Origin: Leptodactylus fallax
Taxonomy: Eukaryota; Chordata; Amphibia; Anura; Leptodactylidae
Assembly: GCA_947044405.1 (NCBI GenBank)
Contig: CAMRHE010000648.1
Span: 620,001-684,000, forward strand
Direction of reading: 5' to 3'
Length of the DNA: 64,000 bases
Part shown: positions 10,523 through 23,049 of the stretch, one piece after another
Layout of the letters: each line of letters starts with the position of its first letter
Position numbering within the stretch: the stretch's first letter is position 1
Made by a program: the position numbers and the translations under genes
Notes under the pieces: generated by a model
The model's database searches: none
Told to the model about the DNA's origin: nothing
What the model saw: the letters and a program-made list of their open reading frames with translations, nothing else

Positions 10523-11091
10523 AGGGATTCTATCACTGGGAAACCCTATTTTCACTAACACCACATCGGAATAGCTTTAAGAAAGACTATTCGTCTCCTA
10601 CCTTTATTTTTCTGATCCGCACCACCATTTGAGAATTTTCATTTTTCTTCTTTATGCAAATGAGTCTTCAGAAAGCAAAGGGGGCGATCCCTCTGTGCTC
10701 AAAGACGACACTCTTCTGAAGACCCAGCGCCGCGTCTCTCTTCTTCTGCTGACGCCTCTCCTCCACGGGTCTCTGTTCGGGATTCAAATCCCGCGCATGC
10801 TCAGTTGGCTCTGCCATTTCGCGAACAGAGACTCAGGGGCTGATGACACGGCGTAGAGGTGTCAGCAAAAGAAGAGATAGGCGGCACTGGATCTTCAGAA
10901 GAGTGTCTTCTTTGAGCACAGGGGACGCCCCCTTTGCTTTCTGAAGACTCATTTGCATAAAGAAGAAAAACGAGAATTCTCAGAAACAGCGGCGCGGATC
11001 AGAAAAATAAAAGTAGGAGAAGAATAGTCTTTCTAAAGGCTATTCCGACGTGGTGTTAGTGAAAAATGGGTTTCCCAATGATAGAATCCCT
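10523..11091. mobile_element. 569-bp fold-back MITE with TTAA duplications (T2/Kolobok-like)
   Basis: TTAA at 10519-10522 and 11092-11095 bracket AGGGATTCTATCA...TGATAGAATCCCT. The two halves are inverted copies almost to the centre: for example GAGTCTTCAGAAAGCAAAGG at 10662 pairs with CCTTTGCTTTCTGAAGACTC near 10931-10950, and ACTCTTCTGAAGA pairs with TCTTCAGAAGAGT. The TTAA duplication and AGGG start fit T2-type MITEs described in Xenopus. Frames inside (10629-10856) are not genes. Confidence 0.85.
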
Positions 11092-11099
11092 TTAATTGA

Positions 11100-13690
11100 G
11101 GGAAGCACATGAACAAGGGACCACAGACAGCTGGTAGAGAGGGCCCATAATGCATAATTCAGGGATTCTTGGTGTGGTGGATGCAATTGTGGGGTATGCC
11201 CAGGACACCCCATGGGTTTATGTTATTGGCTTTTTTGGGGGGATCCAAGGGATGTAGCCGCAGGTGCCAATTTGTGGGCAATGTTCTCTTTGGGAGAACA
11301 TTGAGAAAGGAAAGACATGGACACCCTATGTTCTTGCAGCCCTATGAGTGGAATAAAGGGTGTATAAGCAAACTGAGCGTGCTAAACTCATGTATCTACA
11401 CCTGACATGCACAAACAATGGCACACTAGGAGCAAGAGCACTATGGGTGAACTATGAAACACCCACACTAAGTAGGTTACACAAACAATGGCACGCCAAC
11501 CAGAAGCCTCGTAGACTCTTAAAACATAAGTATATTCATTTTATATCTCGGGCAACGAATATTTACATTGCTGCAGCTACGATATAAAGTCTGCAACAGA
11601 GTGATAAAACATATCAGCCTTATTAAAAAGCATTGATTCACAGGCCGAGCCTGACATCTGTAACAGATAACCTCCCACTCACACACTGCACCCAATCTAG
11701 GGAGGTTCCAGGCAGACGCCTTGTTCAGGTCTTGGAGTTAAGTTTGGAGATACACCTTCCAATGCAGTCATACGGCATTCCTCTAAACCAAAGTACAATA
11801 ACAGCGCTCAGCCCCAGAAAGTCAATGAAGATAAAAACAGACTCCTATTTGCCTACCGATCAACAACGCCTTCTGCATCAGTGCACTTATGTAATGGTCA
11901 TGTAAGCGCAAAAAAAAAAAAAATGCAAAAATTCCAGACAATAAAAATATAGAAGAAAACCATTATTGCTACAAATACAACCAAGACAGTCCAAAGAATG
12001 GGATGGATAAAGGACTTATGGTAAGTACACATGGTGGATTTTGCGGCAAATCCCAAACAGCAGAAAGATTTATTACTCACATTCACTTCAATGGGAGATA
12101 AGGGCAAAATCTGCCTGAATATTGAGAAGGCCACTTCTTTTTTTCTGCTAGCTAAACATATCAACTAGCACAAAATGAAGCATCTGTCAGCCACTGAAAT
12201 GAATGGAAGGAGTAATTTTTGCGATGGAGATCGACACAAAAATTCCTTCACATGAACCTGCCCTTTAAGGAGTATTAAAATTCTGCAAAATAACACTCCT
12301 CATAAAAGGGCCACTCTTCTGATCCTGATGTAAATGCCTTTGGCACTCATTGTCTGCCATTTAGTGTTGTCATAGTGTGGATTAAAATCATGATCTACAT
12401 CAATGTCCATAGCCTTATTCACTTTTTAATATTGAAGGCCTATCCTTAGGGTAGTCCACCAATATTAGATCTGCAAAGCTCCTATAATCAGGACCTCTGC
12501 AGATGAGCTGCTCTGGTGCGTTGCAGCTCCCGGTAATCTTTACATGTCCCATTGAAGTCTATGGACACTGCTGTAGGACCTAAAGCTGCTGCTACACTTT
12601 CTACAGTGTGTGAGCAGCATGGTTCCCGGCATGTAAACATTACCAGGAACCGTGCTATCCTGCAGTAGCTGATCTGCAGGGGTCCTGGCTTGAGGACACT
12701 AGCAAATCTAATATTGCTGGCCTATCCTAAGGATATCAGAATATGGATAACCCCTGTAAACGACCATCCAATGTACATTATAAAAAAAAAAAAAAAAAAT
12801 AAAAAAAAATATTTGAGTGGTAGGACAAGGAAACCTGCATCAAATATATACGACTCCTTCTCGCTGTGCCAGTTCACTGAAAGTTTTTAAGTAAACACAA
12901 AATAATCAAGATTATAATCAAGAATCACCCAGATGAAATTGCCCAGCCCTACCTAGTTCCTTCTTCTTTACTGTAAAATCTCAGATGACTTTAAGCACGC
13001 TATGCTTTGACAGTCGGAGACACTCAACCATCCCATAGGCACCCATCTCCATAAGCAGTGGTCAGACCCCCCTGTAATCAGACAGCTTCCCATAGGGAAT
13101 ACATTTCACTTGGTGTGGACTTCCTTTAAGTGTTAGAAGATTCTGAATATTGATGGATTTACAAGTGTACCCACATGAGAATTCCTAGAGACAATGCTGG
13201 CCAAGCAGAGGTGAGGGCCTAAAGCATGGTCATCAAACCCCTAAAGAGAGCAACTCTTCCACAAGAAGCCTGGATCTTCAACATTACGTTCTCCTGAATG
13301 AGGTGTAGATTGGGAGAACATTCCAAAGTTGCTTTCAGACACATCTAAAGAAAATGAAGGGAATGAATCAAGGTCTGTTTCATCCCAAGCTCAGTGACCC
13401 TTAGGCAGTCCAGAGCTCGGCAAGCTACAAGAACATTCAGCTTGATAGAACCAGCTCTAAAACACCATAATTAAATGAGTCAGAACACACACAATAATAA
13501 GTTCAGCAAACAGGAATATCCTCCAGAGCACGAATATGCCCTCAACATAACAAGCGCCTTGTTCTTCTACTCAAAATGTAGGGGAAAAGTGTTCTACCTT
13601 ATACAATACTTACTAATGCAGTAAATGCGATTGTAGACTTTAATAGTCCACTAGACAGATTTCTCCTCTACGAAGTATTACAAAGAATAT
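11100..13690. other. Intronic, degraded repeats only
   Basis: It holds A runs (11911-11924 and 12781-12810) and a decayed MITE at about 12410-12745 with paired phrases GGCCTATCCTTAGG and CCTATCCTAAGGATA. I see nothing else. Confidence 0.5.
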
Positions 13691-13691
13691 A

Positions 13692-14230
13692 CACTATAAT
13701 GCAAAAATTTTAGGCAGGCAGACATTCCACAAAGTAAGAATACTTTCAAAAATAGTAGTAGTTTATTTTTGTCAATTAACAAAATGAAGTGAATGAACAA
13801 AAAAAGAAACCTAAATCCCATCAATATTTGGTGTGACCACCCTTTGCCTGCCACAAGTTCTTCTTGGTATACTTGCAGACAGTTTTTGAAGGAACTCGGC
13901 AGGGAGGTTGTCCCCGCCATCTTGGAGAACTAAGCACAGATCTTCTGTGGATGTAGACTTGCTCCAATCCGTCTGGTTCTTCATGTAATCCCAGACAGAC
14001 TGGATGATGTTGAGGTCAGGGCTCCGTGGGAGCCATGTCATCACTTCCAGGACTCCTCCTCCAAAGGGCAAAGGTCCCACCAAATATTGATGGAAATTAC
14101 ATTTCTCTTCTGCTCATTCACTTCATTTTGTTAATTGACAAAATAAACTATTAACACTTCTATTTGTGAAAGCGTCTTACTTTACTGCAGCATTTTCCAC
14201 ACACCTGCCTAAAACTTTGGCATGGTACTG
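13692..14230 (-). mobile_element. Internally deleted Tc1-like element (about 540 bp)
   Basis: Imperfect outer inverted repeats (CACTATAATGCAAAAATTTT with GGCAGG, and the inverse of CCTGCCTAAAACTTTGGCAT) and a strong subterminal pair (GTCAATTAACAAAATGAAG at about 13769 and its inverse at about 14126) bracket the element. Between them, the minus-strand frame 13811-14083 keeps only the transposase C-terminus: WLPRSPDLNIIQSVWDYMKN with the catalytic glutamate changed to Q (SPDLNII-E to SPDLNII-Q), then PAEFLQKLSASIPRR. The DNA-binding region and first two aspartates are absent. A TA precedes the left end; none follows the right end. Confidence 0.75.
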
Positions 14231-15374
14231 CTCATGTCAGCCAAACCAGAGACTCCAAGATGTGCAACTGTGTAGACAACTGTTGCTATTTTTGCCCCTA
14301 TTCAGTACAATGCAGGGTACTAACTAGCCAAATGAGACCTTAGAGGGGGGGGGAACAGGTTCTCATTGAAGAGACCCAGTGGATGTTTGGAGATTTTTTT
14401 TGCAGGTAATGCTCCATGGGAAAATTGTGTCCAGTCAAGTGCCAACTACCCCAAAACAGTTGCCCGCAGATGGGCTGCTCTTCCCACGGAATGTTGCCTA
14501 TAAATAAAGCTGCCCCTGACTAGGAAGCTAAAGGAGGGTCCAAATTTTTCCTAGGTAGTGGAGCCCACAGGCATTATGACTGCTGCCCAAATCAATTGTA
14601 AGGGGTGACCACTGAAAATCTCAATCATCTGGGGAACGTTTCAATGTCATTGTAGCAGCAGGTCCATACAAAATAAACTAGTGCTTATATTGCCCCATCC
14701 CCTACATTGGTTCATGGCACAAACGTGAACCCCACAGCGGTGCCTAATGTCTTCTATATGTAGCCATTTGCTGTCCAAACAAACAAAAAGCAAAATGTAA
14801 CGTGAATCTCAGAGGAGCCTAAACTTCAAATGATTCTTAAGGTTCAGATTTCTTTGTAGCTTAAGTGATGAATGTGAACTAAATAAAAAAAGGTTTCCTT
14901 CCTCAGGAAAACCGAATCGCGAGACATGATGTGAACATGAATTCCGTCATCTGGAATCAGATTTAACCAGTAGCACAGGCCTGTTCTGTCTCGGCAAACA
15001 CAACATTTAGGGAATATTAAATAACCAGTCAATGGGAAATCTCCCCGAGACAAATGAAAAATTCATTCACCTCCAGAAATAAATCCCCAGAGATCTAAGA
15101 GCTGCATAATCTGTTATGTAAGAGAAAAACGCACATAAATACTGTAAGAGCAACTGTGGTCTATAGATTAAGTGGAGAGGAGTGTAAATGTGCTGCTCTA
15201 TGAACCTGATCTACAATGTACCCAACATTATCACAGGTTTAGGGCTCCCCCGCACTGCCATATTACTGCCTAGTTCACAAACTGAGTTGTATACAACCGT
15301 AATGTACGACCAACAGAAATCTATTGAACCATGTATCTCTATATGCCTCCAATTTCTCTGTTGGGTCACAAATA
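14231..15374. other. Intronic, no gene seen
   Basis: Short G and T runs only. No repeat termini or coding pattern recognised. Confidence 0.5.
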
Positions 15375-17022
15375 CAGTCATATGAAAAAGTTTGGGCACC
15401 CCTATTAATCTTAATCATTTTTAGTTCTAAATATTTGGGTGTTTGCAACAGCCATTTCAATTTGAATTCTAATAACTGAGGGACAGTAATATTTTAGGAT
15501 TGAAATGAGGTTTATCCCTACTAACAGAAAATGTGCAATATGCATTAAACCAAAATTTGACCGGTGCAAAAATTTGGGTACCCTTATCATTTTATTGATT
15601 TGAATACTCCTAACTACTTTTTATTGACTTACTTGAAGCACAAAATTGGTTTTGTAACCTCACTGAGCTTTGAACTTCATAGCCAGGTGTATCCAATCAT
15701 GAGAAAAGGTATTTAAGGTGGCCAATTGCAAGTTGTTCTCCTATTTGAATCTCCTCTGAAGAGTGGCATCATGGGCTCCTCAAAACAACTCTCAAATGAT
15801 CTGAAAACAAAGATTGTTCAACATAGTTGTTCAGGGGAAGGATACAAAAAGTTGTCTCAGAGATTTAACCTGTCAGTTTCCACTGTGAGGAACATAGTAA
15901 GGAAATGGAAGACCACAGGGACAGTTCTTGTTAAGCCCAGAAGTGGCAGGCCAAGAAAAATATCAGAAAGGCAGAGAAGAAGAATGGTGAGAACAGTCAA
16001 GGACAATCCACAGACCACCTCCAAAGAGCTGCAGCATCATCTTGCTGCAGATGGTGTCACTGTGCATCGGTCAACAATACAGCACACTTTGCACAAGGAG
16101 AAGCTGTATGGGAGAGTGATGCGAAAGAAGCCGTTTCTGAAAGCACGCCACAAACAGAGTCGCCTGAGGTATGCAAAAGCACATTTGGACAAGCCAGCTT
16201 CATTTTGGAAGAAGGTCTTGTGGACTGATGAAACAAAGATTGAGTTGTTTGGTCATACAAGAAGGCGTTATGCATGGCGTCAAAAAAACACAGCATTCCA
16301 AGAAAAACACTTGCTACCCACTGTAAAATTTGGTGGAGGTTCCATCATGCTTTGGGGCTGTGTGGCCAATGCCGGCACCGGGAATCTTGTTAAAGTTGAG
16401 GGTCACATGGATTCAACTCAGTATCAGCAGATTCTTGAGAATAATGTACAAGAATCAGTGACGAATTTGAAGTTACGCCGGGGATGGATATTTCAGCAAG
16501 ACAATGATCCAAAACACAGCTCCAAATCTACTCAGGCATTCATGCAGAGGAACAATTACAATGTTCTGGAATGGCCATCCCAGTCCCCAGACCTGAATAT
16601 CATTGAACATCTGTGGGATAATTTGAAGCGGGCTGTCCATGCTCGGCGACCATCAAACTTAACTGAACTGGAATTGTTTTGTAAAGAGGAATGGTCAAAA
16701 ATACCTTCATCCAGGATCCAGGAACTGATTAAAAGCTACAGGAAGCGACTAGAGGCTGTTATTTTTTGCAAAAGGAGGATCTACTAAATATTAATGTCAC
16801 TTTTCCGTTGAGGTGCCCATACTTTTGCACGGGTCAGATTTTGGTTTAATGCATATTGCACATTTTCTGTTAGTACAATAAACCTCATTTCAGTCCTGAA
16901 ATATTACTGTGTCCATCAGTTATTAGATATATCAAATTGAAATGGCTGTTGCAAACACCCAAATATTTAGAACTAAAAATGATTAAGATTAATAGGGGTG
17001 CCCAAACTTTTTCATATGACTG
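15375..17022 (+). mobile_element. Tc1/mariner family A, copy A3
   Basis: The element is flanked by TA at 15373-15374 and 17023-17024. It begins CAGTCATATGAAAAAGTTTG and ends with the inverted copy, 1648 bp overall. The left repeat has small losses relative to the others near 15460-15500 (ATTTGAATTCTAATAACTG, shortened ATATAT), so its repeats are no longer fully symmetric. Confidence 0.92.
15771..16787 (+). CDS. Tc1 family A transposase with a frameshifted C-terminal tail
   Basis: The frame runs from the ATG of MGSSKQLSND for 338 residues with all features of the 4170-5192 copy: [18 protein letters not shown] and SPDLNIIEHLW at the same spacing (D153, D244, E279). One extra T in the run at about 16761-16766 changes the end from AKGGSTKY to CKRRIY and stops two codons early. 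Only the last eight residues are affected, so the enzyme might still fold; activity is unknown. R replaces K in GHTRRR. The element is antisense to mtss1. Confidence 0.88.
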   Translation: MGSSKQLSNDLKTKIVQHSCSGEGYKKLSQRFNLSVSTVRNIVRKWKTTGTVLVKPRSGRPRKISERQRRRMVRTVKDNPQTTSKELQHHLAADGVTVHRSTIQHTLHKEKLYGRVMRKKPFLKARHKQSRLRYAKAHLDKPASFWKKVLWTDETKIELFGHTRRRYAWRQKNTAFQEKHLLPTVKFGGGSIMLWGCVANAGTGNLVKVEGHMDSTQYQQILENNVQESVTNLKLRRGWIFQQDNDPKHSSKSTQAFMQRNNYNVLEWPSQSPDLNIIEHLWDNLKRAVHARRPSNLTELELFCKEEWSKIPSSRIQELIKSYRKRLEAVIFCKRRIY

Positions 17023-19359
17023 TATAACAAAATGATAAAGAGAGAAAAGCAAAGACTACTGTGCAGCTCTAATGCACACATACAAGATAAAAAGAACAGG
17101 AGCAGTATGCAAAAAGTATATGGAATAGCTAGGAATAGATTCTGTCTAAAGGTGGCCATGCACAATAGATAGCAATACGCGAAACACTGTTTTGGCTGAC
17201 AGCTATTCCCTTCAACCACTCACACATGCACACTCGGCCTGATCGAGCATACAACTCAGGCAGGATGCTTCTTTTTTTCTGCTAGCAGAAGAAATCTGCT
17301 ACTGCATTCCATTAAAATAGGAGGAATATTTCAGGAATTTTTGAAGCAGATTTTGAAGCAGTATCTGCCTCAAAGTTAGCTCCAAAAAAAACTCTGAACA
17401 TAGCCTTAAGTTTTAACTAAAACAACAAGATGATTTCAAGTGGGCTGTATGTGATTCTACTAGAATATAAGATTCCAATGTGAAACTGACTGTATGGTCA
17501 GCTAGTGCTGCTGGGCTTGTGCTTATACACAGTAGCCAATCTGAAGAAAGAGAGCTTCAGCAGTGATGAACAGTAGCAGCCTGAGCTTATTAGGAGACCA
17601 AAGATGGATCTCAGATTCCCACTAGACAAGAGTAAATCTGAACCATATTTATATGAATACTGGCCTAGTCAAACAAGATCTTTACAAGTACTATATTGCA
17701 GGGCTGTGGAGATGGTAGACCAAACCAACCCAGACTCCATTTTCCTACAGCCAGACTCAGACTCTTGCTCAGCCTCCTTCATAAATGGCCGACATCCATT
17801 GTCACACAAAGCATCTTAAATTAAATAATAATTGTATAATATAATTTAAATTAATAATTTTATTTTGAAGGTGGAGTTGGTGACTTTTTTTCCCGACGCC
17901 ACCCAAAACTGGTCCTTACTCCATAGCCCTGCTATATTACTAGACGGCCAATATCAGAGCATGTAAAAATCGTAACATTTCTCAAGTGGATGAGGAAGTT
18001 TGCATCAATAGATTCTTTTAGATAACTTTCACAATATCCATGTATGAAATAAAGAAGCATTTCATCCTGACTCAACGCGAATTATAGCATCGATCTCTTA
18101 AGAAGAAGCGAATGCCACATGATTTTTACACAGGGTGGAGAACATTTTTTTCTGCCACATGATTCACTGTTATCTATGAGCAAACATCAGACAGTACAGT
18201 ACAGTTTTCTGAGTCACATTTAGGAACCCATGATCCATATATGAGTAAGCCAAGATTAATGTCAAAATTATGAGCCCGTTGCTTTAGTAATTGTGTCAAT
18301 ATTACTATGGATTCCCCGCCAATATAGCTCACTCTTGTCAAAAAAAAAAAAAAGTTGAAAAGTTTATATGGCTTTTGCAGTATGTGCTACTAGTATTAGG
18401 AATTCCCTCTGGTTAAATCTTTGGCACACTAGTCTGCACTATTGTCTTCAAGCCCTGGAGCCATGGATGACATTCCCATCAGGATCTGAGAGGATTTTTT
18501 TTTCATTTTTGCATATATTTTCTGTAGTCAATAACTGGTATAAAGGCACACAAACAATGTACAAAAATGTGTAAAATCCTTAGAAAAGGTCATCGTACAA
18601 AGGTGGCCATAAAAATTAGATTGAAGTCACCAAAGCCTGACGATTTTTGCAGGTTCAGCCCACCATCTGGTATTTATGGTTCCAGCGAGGCTCAGGGAGT
18701 CCAGACTTTTACACAGACAGCAGAGGTCAGGGGAGATAAGGATCAGACTGTTGAATGTCAACATGCCCCATCTTTTTGTTTTCAGGGTGGATAGGCCACA
18801 GCCTACTTACCTCCCCCCAATTGACATGCAGGTTGAGCAGAGCCATGGAAAAAGTGTTTTCATACTGTACACAAGAACAAGGGATCCACAAGCTCCCTTG
18901 GGTGCCAATGTACCAGTAAATGGAGTGATGGCGTGTATGCATAGCCACCTCTGGTTTCACAGCAGCCCCCGAGAAGTGAATGGAGTGGTAGCCACTTGCA
19001 CACACCACCAATGCACTCACATGAAGTTGCAGGTCCCAGTTCTCATGATCGCTGAGGGTCCAACCACCAATGAGATACTTATACCCGATACACAGGATAC
19101 GGGAAAAGTGTCTATAATAGCACAGTCCCGTTAACCGTGGCACTTGAGGCAATGCCAGCACAATAAACCGGACTATATGTTCCCTTACCATACACACAAA
19201 CGCATTCAAGTTTGACCTGTCACTTGTCAGAGACTACTCACACTGTAATATTTTCACTCCCACTCACTTACACTTCTTTTTGGCAGGCTAATGGATAAAA
19301 GACGGAATATTTTACAGAAGTGATTTGTGTGGAAACACATTGGGGCAGAGCATGTATCA
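17023..19359. other. Intronic, dispersed repeats
   Basis: Besides the hAT MITE at 17699-17931, GGTGGCCAT phrases (about 17152 and 18601) mark a dispersed family also seen at about 37040, and a decayed MITE lies near 18900-19110. The frames 18676-19134 and 18727-19209 on opposite strands lack motifs. Confidence 0.5.
17699..17931. mobile_element. 233-bp hAT MITE with 8-bp target duplication
   Basis: Ends CAGGGCTGTGGAGATGG and CCATAGCCCTG. The flanking octamers CTATATTG (17691-17698) and CTATATTA (17932-17939) match at 7 of 8. The open frame crossing it (17604-17819) is fortuitous. Confidence 0.82.
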
Positions 19360-19770
19360 ACCAAGATGGCGCCGCTGAAGTGGCTGCCTGGTCGGCAGCT
19401 CTGAGACTCTCTCTCTCTTATTTTTTCTTTCTCTGTCTGTTTTTTATCTCTCTACTTAATGGACTTTACACTATGAAGAAATGAAGAAACAAAGACTTGG
19501 AATTGGACCTTTGTGATACTTTTTTTTTTTGTTTTTATCTGTCTTTTTGTCCTGCTGAAATGGGGACTCTTGTGTCTGCAGGCATTTCTTTTGTCTACAC
19601 AAGAGAGAAATTACTGCAGCTTAGAGTCACAACAACAGGGCTGCATACCATTTGCCCACCCATCCCCCAAGAACTCTGGAGAAAGAAAAAGCGGGGGGAG
19701 GGGCTGCAGAGCAGGAACTCTTCAGAGGATTAAAAAGAGGCGTTACCGACCAACTGTTCCCTCCATCATT

Positions 19771-22369
19771 ATGGGCAATGTGAGATCTCTCGCAAACAAG
19801 ATGGATGAACTAACAGCGCTCACCAGGCACCATCAGGAGTTTCGGGCGTGCAGCATGATGCTACTTACAGAGACTTGGCTCACTGAAGTTACTCCTGACT
19901 CTCTGGTCTCCTTGGATGGTTTTAAACTCCTTCGGGCAGACAGGACAAGGGAGAGCGGTAAGAGGAAAGGAGGGGGGCTGGCAATGTTTGTGAATAATAG
20001 ATGGTGCAATCCTAGGCACATTGTGATTAAGGAGCAAACTTGCTGTAAGGACATTGAACTATTAGCTGTGAGCATGAGACCTTTCTATCTACCAAGGGAA
20101 CTATCACATGTCATCGTGATAGCTGCATATGTCCCCCCCTCTGCGAAAGCTGATGCTGCCTGCGAGGTCCTACAAGCCACGCTGAGCCAGTTACAGTCTC
20201 AGCACCCCTAGGCCCTCCTTCTTGTGTCTGGCGATTTCAACCATGCCTCGCCATCATCCACACTTCCCAGTTTCACACAGTATGTAACCTGCCACACAAG
20301 AGACAACAAAACACTGGACTTGTTCTTTGCCAACGTGAGGGAGGCATATAACTCATCAGCCCTACCGCCCCTGGGAAGATCGGATCACAACCTAGTACAT
20401 CTCCGACCTGTGTACAAGCCACTTGTACGTAGAGAACCAGCTGTCACCCGCCCAGTGAGGATATGGTCCGAGGAGAGTGATGAGGCTCTGAGGGATTGTT
20501 TTGACACAACCGCATGGGAAGTTTTGCAGGATTCGTATGGAGAAGATATAGAAGGACTCACACACTGCATAACGGACTACATTAATTTTTGTGTGGACAA
20601 CACAGTACCCACAAAAGTGGTGAGGTGCTTCTCCAACAACAAACCATGGATTAACTCTGATATAAAAACACTACTTAAGGAGAAAAAGATGGCATTCAGG
20701 ACAAGAGATAAGGAGGGGTTGAGAGAAGTACAAAAGGAGCTGAGGCATCTAATCAGGCAAGGAAAAGCCAGTTATAAGGAAAAAATGGAAAAGCAAATGG
20801 AAAGAAAAGACATAAGGGGGGGTCTGGGAGGGGCTTAAGTCAATTTCGGGTCATAAACAGTCGGTCTGCCAGATTGAGGCAGATGTTAACTGGCTTAATG
20901 AACTAAACCTATTCTTCAACAGATTTGATCACACACCAGCTCCTCCCACCCCAGAATGTCCTTCAGCTCCCCTCACCACAATGACTTCACCCCATTCACC
21001 CCATGCGGCTACTTCCCAACAGACCAGTAAATCCAGAAATCTGTCTTTATCTGACCACAGTCTGACCTTCACACGGGCCCAGGTGAGGAAGGAGATGAAA
21101 AAGATCAAGGCGAGGAAAGCCGCAGGGCCAGATGACATCAGTGCAAGGCTAATTAAGACTTGTGGGGACCAGCTGTGTGGTATAATTACATATATGTATA
21201 ATATGAGCCTGAGGCAGGAAATAGTCCCTGAATTATGGAAATCTTCTTGTGTGGTAACAGTTCCAAAGAAACCCCACCCTATGGACCTCAACGACTACAG
21301 ACCTGTAGCACTGACATCCCACTTGATGAAGATCTTAGAGAGATTGGTTCTCACACATCTTCGCCCTCTAGTGAGCCCCGCTATGGACCCTCTAAAGTTT
21401 GCTTATCGACCGGGCATTGGGGTAGATGATGCCATCATCCACCTTCTGCACAGGGCTCTGTCTCACCTGGAAAAACCAGGGAACACGGTGAGAATAATGT
21501 TCTTTGATTTCTCCAGTGCTTTTAACACCATACAGCCCAGGTTACTGAGAGACAAGCTGGGCCTTGCTGGAGTGGACCACCACCTCTCCAACTGGATCCT
21601 AGACTACCTCACAAATCGACCTCAATACGTGAGAGCCCAAGACTGTGTGTCAGGTACCGTGATCTGTAATACGGGGGCACCTCAGGGTACGGTTCTCGCC
21701 CCTTTCCTCTTCACACTGTACACTGCTGATTTTAGGTGCAACTCATCCAGCTGCTACCTACAGAAGTATTCTGACGACTCTGCAATAGTAGGCCTCATCA
21801 CAGACGATGATGACAAGGAGTACAGAGAACTGAACCGGTTTTTTGTGGACTGGTGCCACCAGAACCACCTGAAGATTAACGCGGGGAAGACCAAGGAGAT
21901 GGTGGTGGACTTCCGTAAAGGCAGATGCCCTCCAAAACCAGTGGACATCCTGGGGACGGGCATCGAGATTGTGAACACCTATAAGTACCTGGGTCTGCTC
22001 CTTAATAATAAGCTGGACTGGGCAGATCATATGGAGGCCCTGTACAGGAAGGGCCACAGCAGGCTCTACCTGCTTAGGAAACTGAGAGCCTTTGGAATCC
22101 GGGGGGCACTTCTTAGGACTTTCTTCAACTCGGTAGTGGCATCAGCCATCTTCTTTGGAGTAGCCTGCTGGGGGAGCAGTATATCAACCAGGGACAGAAA
22201 TAAACTTGACAAGCTGATTAGAAGGGCCAGCTCTGTCCTGGGGAGCCCACTGGACCCAGTGCAGGTGGTGGGTGACAGAAGGATACTGTCCGTGGTGAGC
22301 TCCATGCGGGAGAAGAAGTCCCATCCCATGCATGAGACTGTGATCGCGCTGGAGCAGTACTGTCAGTGA
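19771..22369 (+). pseudogene. L2 endonuclease/reverse transcriptase polyprotein, broken
   Basis: The endonuclease begins around MGNVRSLANKMDEL (19771; the frame is open upstream to 19513 but the true start is unclear). Catalytic-type motifs TETWL (about 19867), SGDFNH (about 20227) and GRSDHN (about 20374) are present. Defects: a TAG at 20209-20211 after QSQHP; a +1 shift in the G run at about 20814-20820; then an open RT frame from before 20981 to 22369. RT motifs are FFDFSSAFN (about 21500), APQGTVLAPF (about 21677) and YSDDSAIVG (about 21769). After a stop at 22369 the C-terminus continues in other frames, with RKSFLPTAVRLYNQHR at about 22410-22457. The few lesions suggest a fairly young copy. 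Confidence 0.88.
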
Positions 22370-22678
22370 CCGACTGCTCCACCCTAGGTGTGAGAAGGAG
22401 CGCTATCGATAGGAAGTCTTTCCTCCCCACCGCGGTTAGGCTGTACAACCAACACCGACCTAAGCGGAGATCATTACATACAGAGAACTGAAATATCTCT
22501 CTGCCTGTTAAATCCCCCCCCCCCCCCTCTGCTACGTCCTATCTGTCTGTCTGCTATTAATGTAATGCCTCTCACCTTGGAACATTCCTGTACATGTTGT
22601 ATTTGTATTTGTATCTGCTTATCTTATCTTTGCTGCTGTAACACACTGAATTTCCCCACTGTGGGACTATTAAAGGAC

Positions 22679-22709
22679 TATTATTATTATTATTATTATT
22701 ATTATTATC
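22679..22709 (+). repeat. (TTA)n microsatellite, L2 3' tail
   Basis: About ten TTA units directly follow the L2 3' consensus TTAAAGGAC. Short tandem repeats of this kind are the usual 3' end of L2 elements. Confidence 0.85.
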
Positions 22710-23049
22710 AGTCATCCCAGCAGGGAAGAAATGGTGGAAAGTAAACACGCCCCAATACACACCAACAGATGGAAAGAAAAGTTTTCAAAATAGACATTTC
22801 CTTTAATGAGTCATTTACTGCATTCCATTCAATGGCACCTTAACCACGGCTGCCCATTACAGCGGATGTAACGCCATGTGTGCTGCTCCATGGATGATAG
22901 ATAGAAGTGACTGGGCACCGATGAACACAATCTATTATACCGGTGTATTATATGGGTGGAACTAAATCATCGCCCACTGTCATACTCAATTCCTGATGCA
23001 ACACCATCTCACTTCTATGCTTGGGGTAAGTTAATGTATCAGAAGACTA

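Larger units (their letters stand above)
19360..22709 (+). mobile_element. L2-type non-LTR retrotransposon, nearly full length
   Basis: The element starts with AAGATGGCGCCGCTGAAG-like 5' sequence near 19361 and carries an apurinic endonuclease plus reverse transcriptase in one broken frame. It ends in a typical L2 tail: AACACACTGAATTTCCCC, GGGACTATTAAAGGA, then a (TTA)n run at 22679-22709. No clear target-site duplication was seen, which is normal for L2. It lies in intron 1 of mtss1, antisense to the gene. The exact 5' edge is uncertain. Confidence 0.88.

Noticed and set aside
10780..10800. GGGATTCAAATCCC resembling a tRNA B box
   Set aside because: It lies in the centre of the fold-back MITE and no A box or cloverleaf could be drawn.
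18676..19209. ORFs of 152 and 160 codons on opposite strands
   Set aside because: They overlap each other and a decayed MITE; no recognisable motif or splice context.
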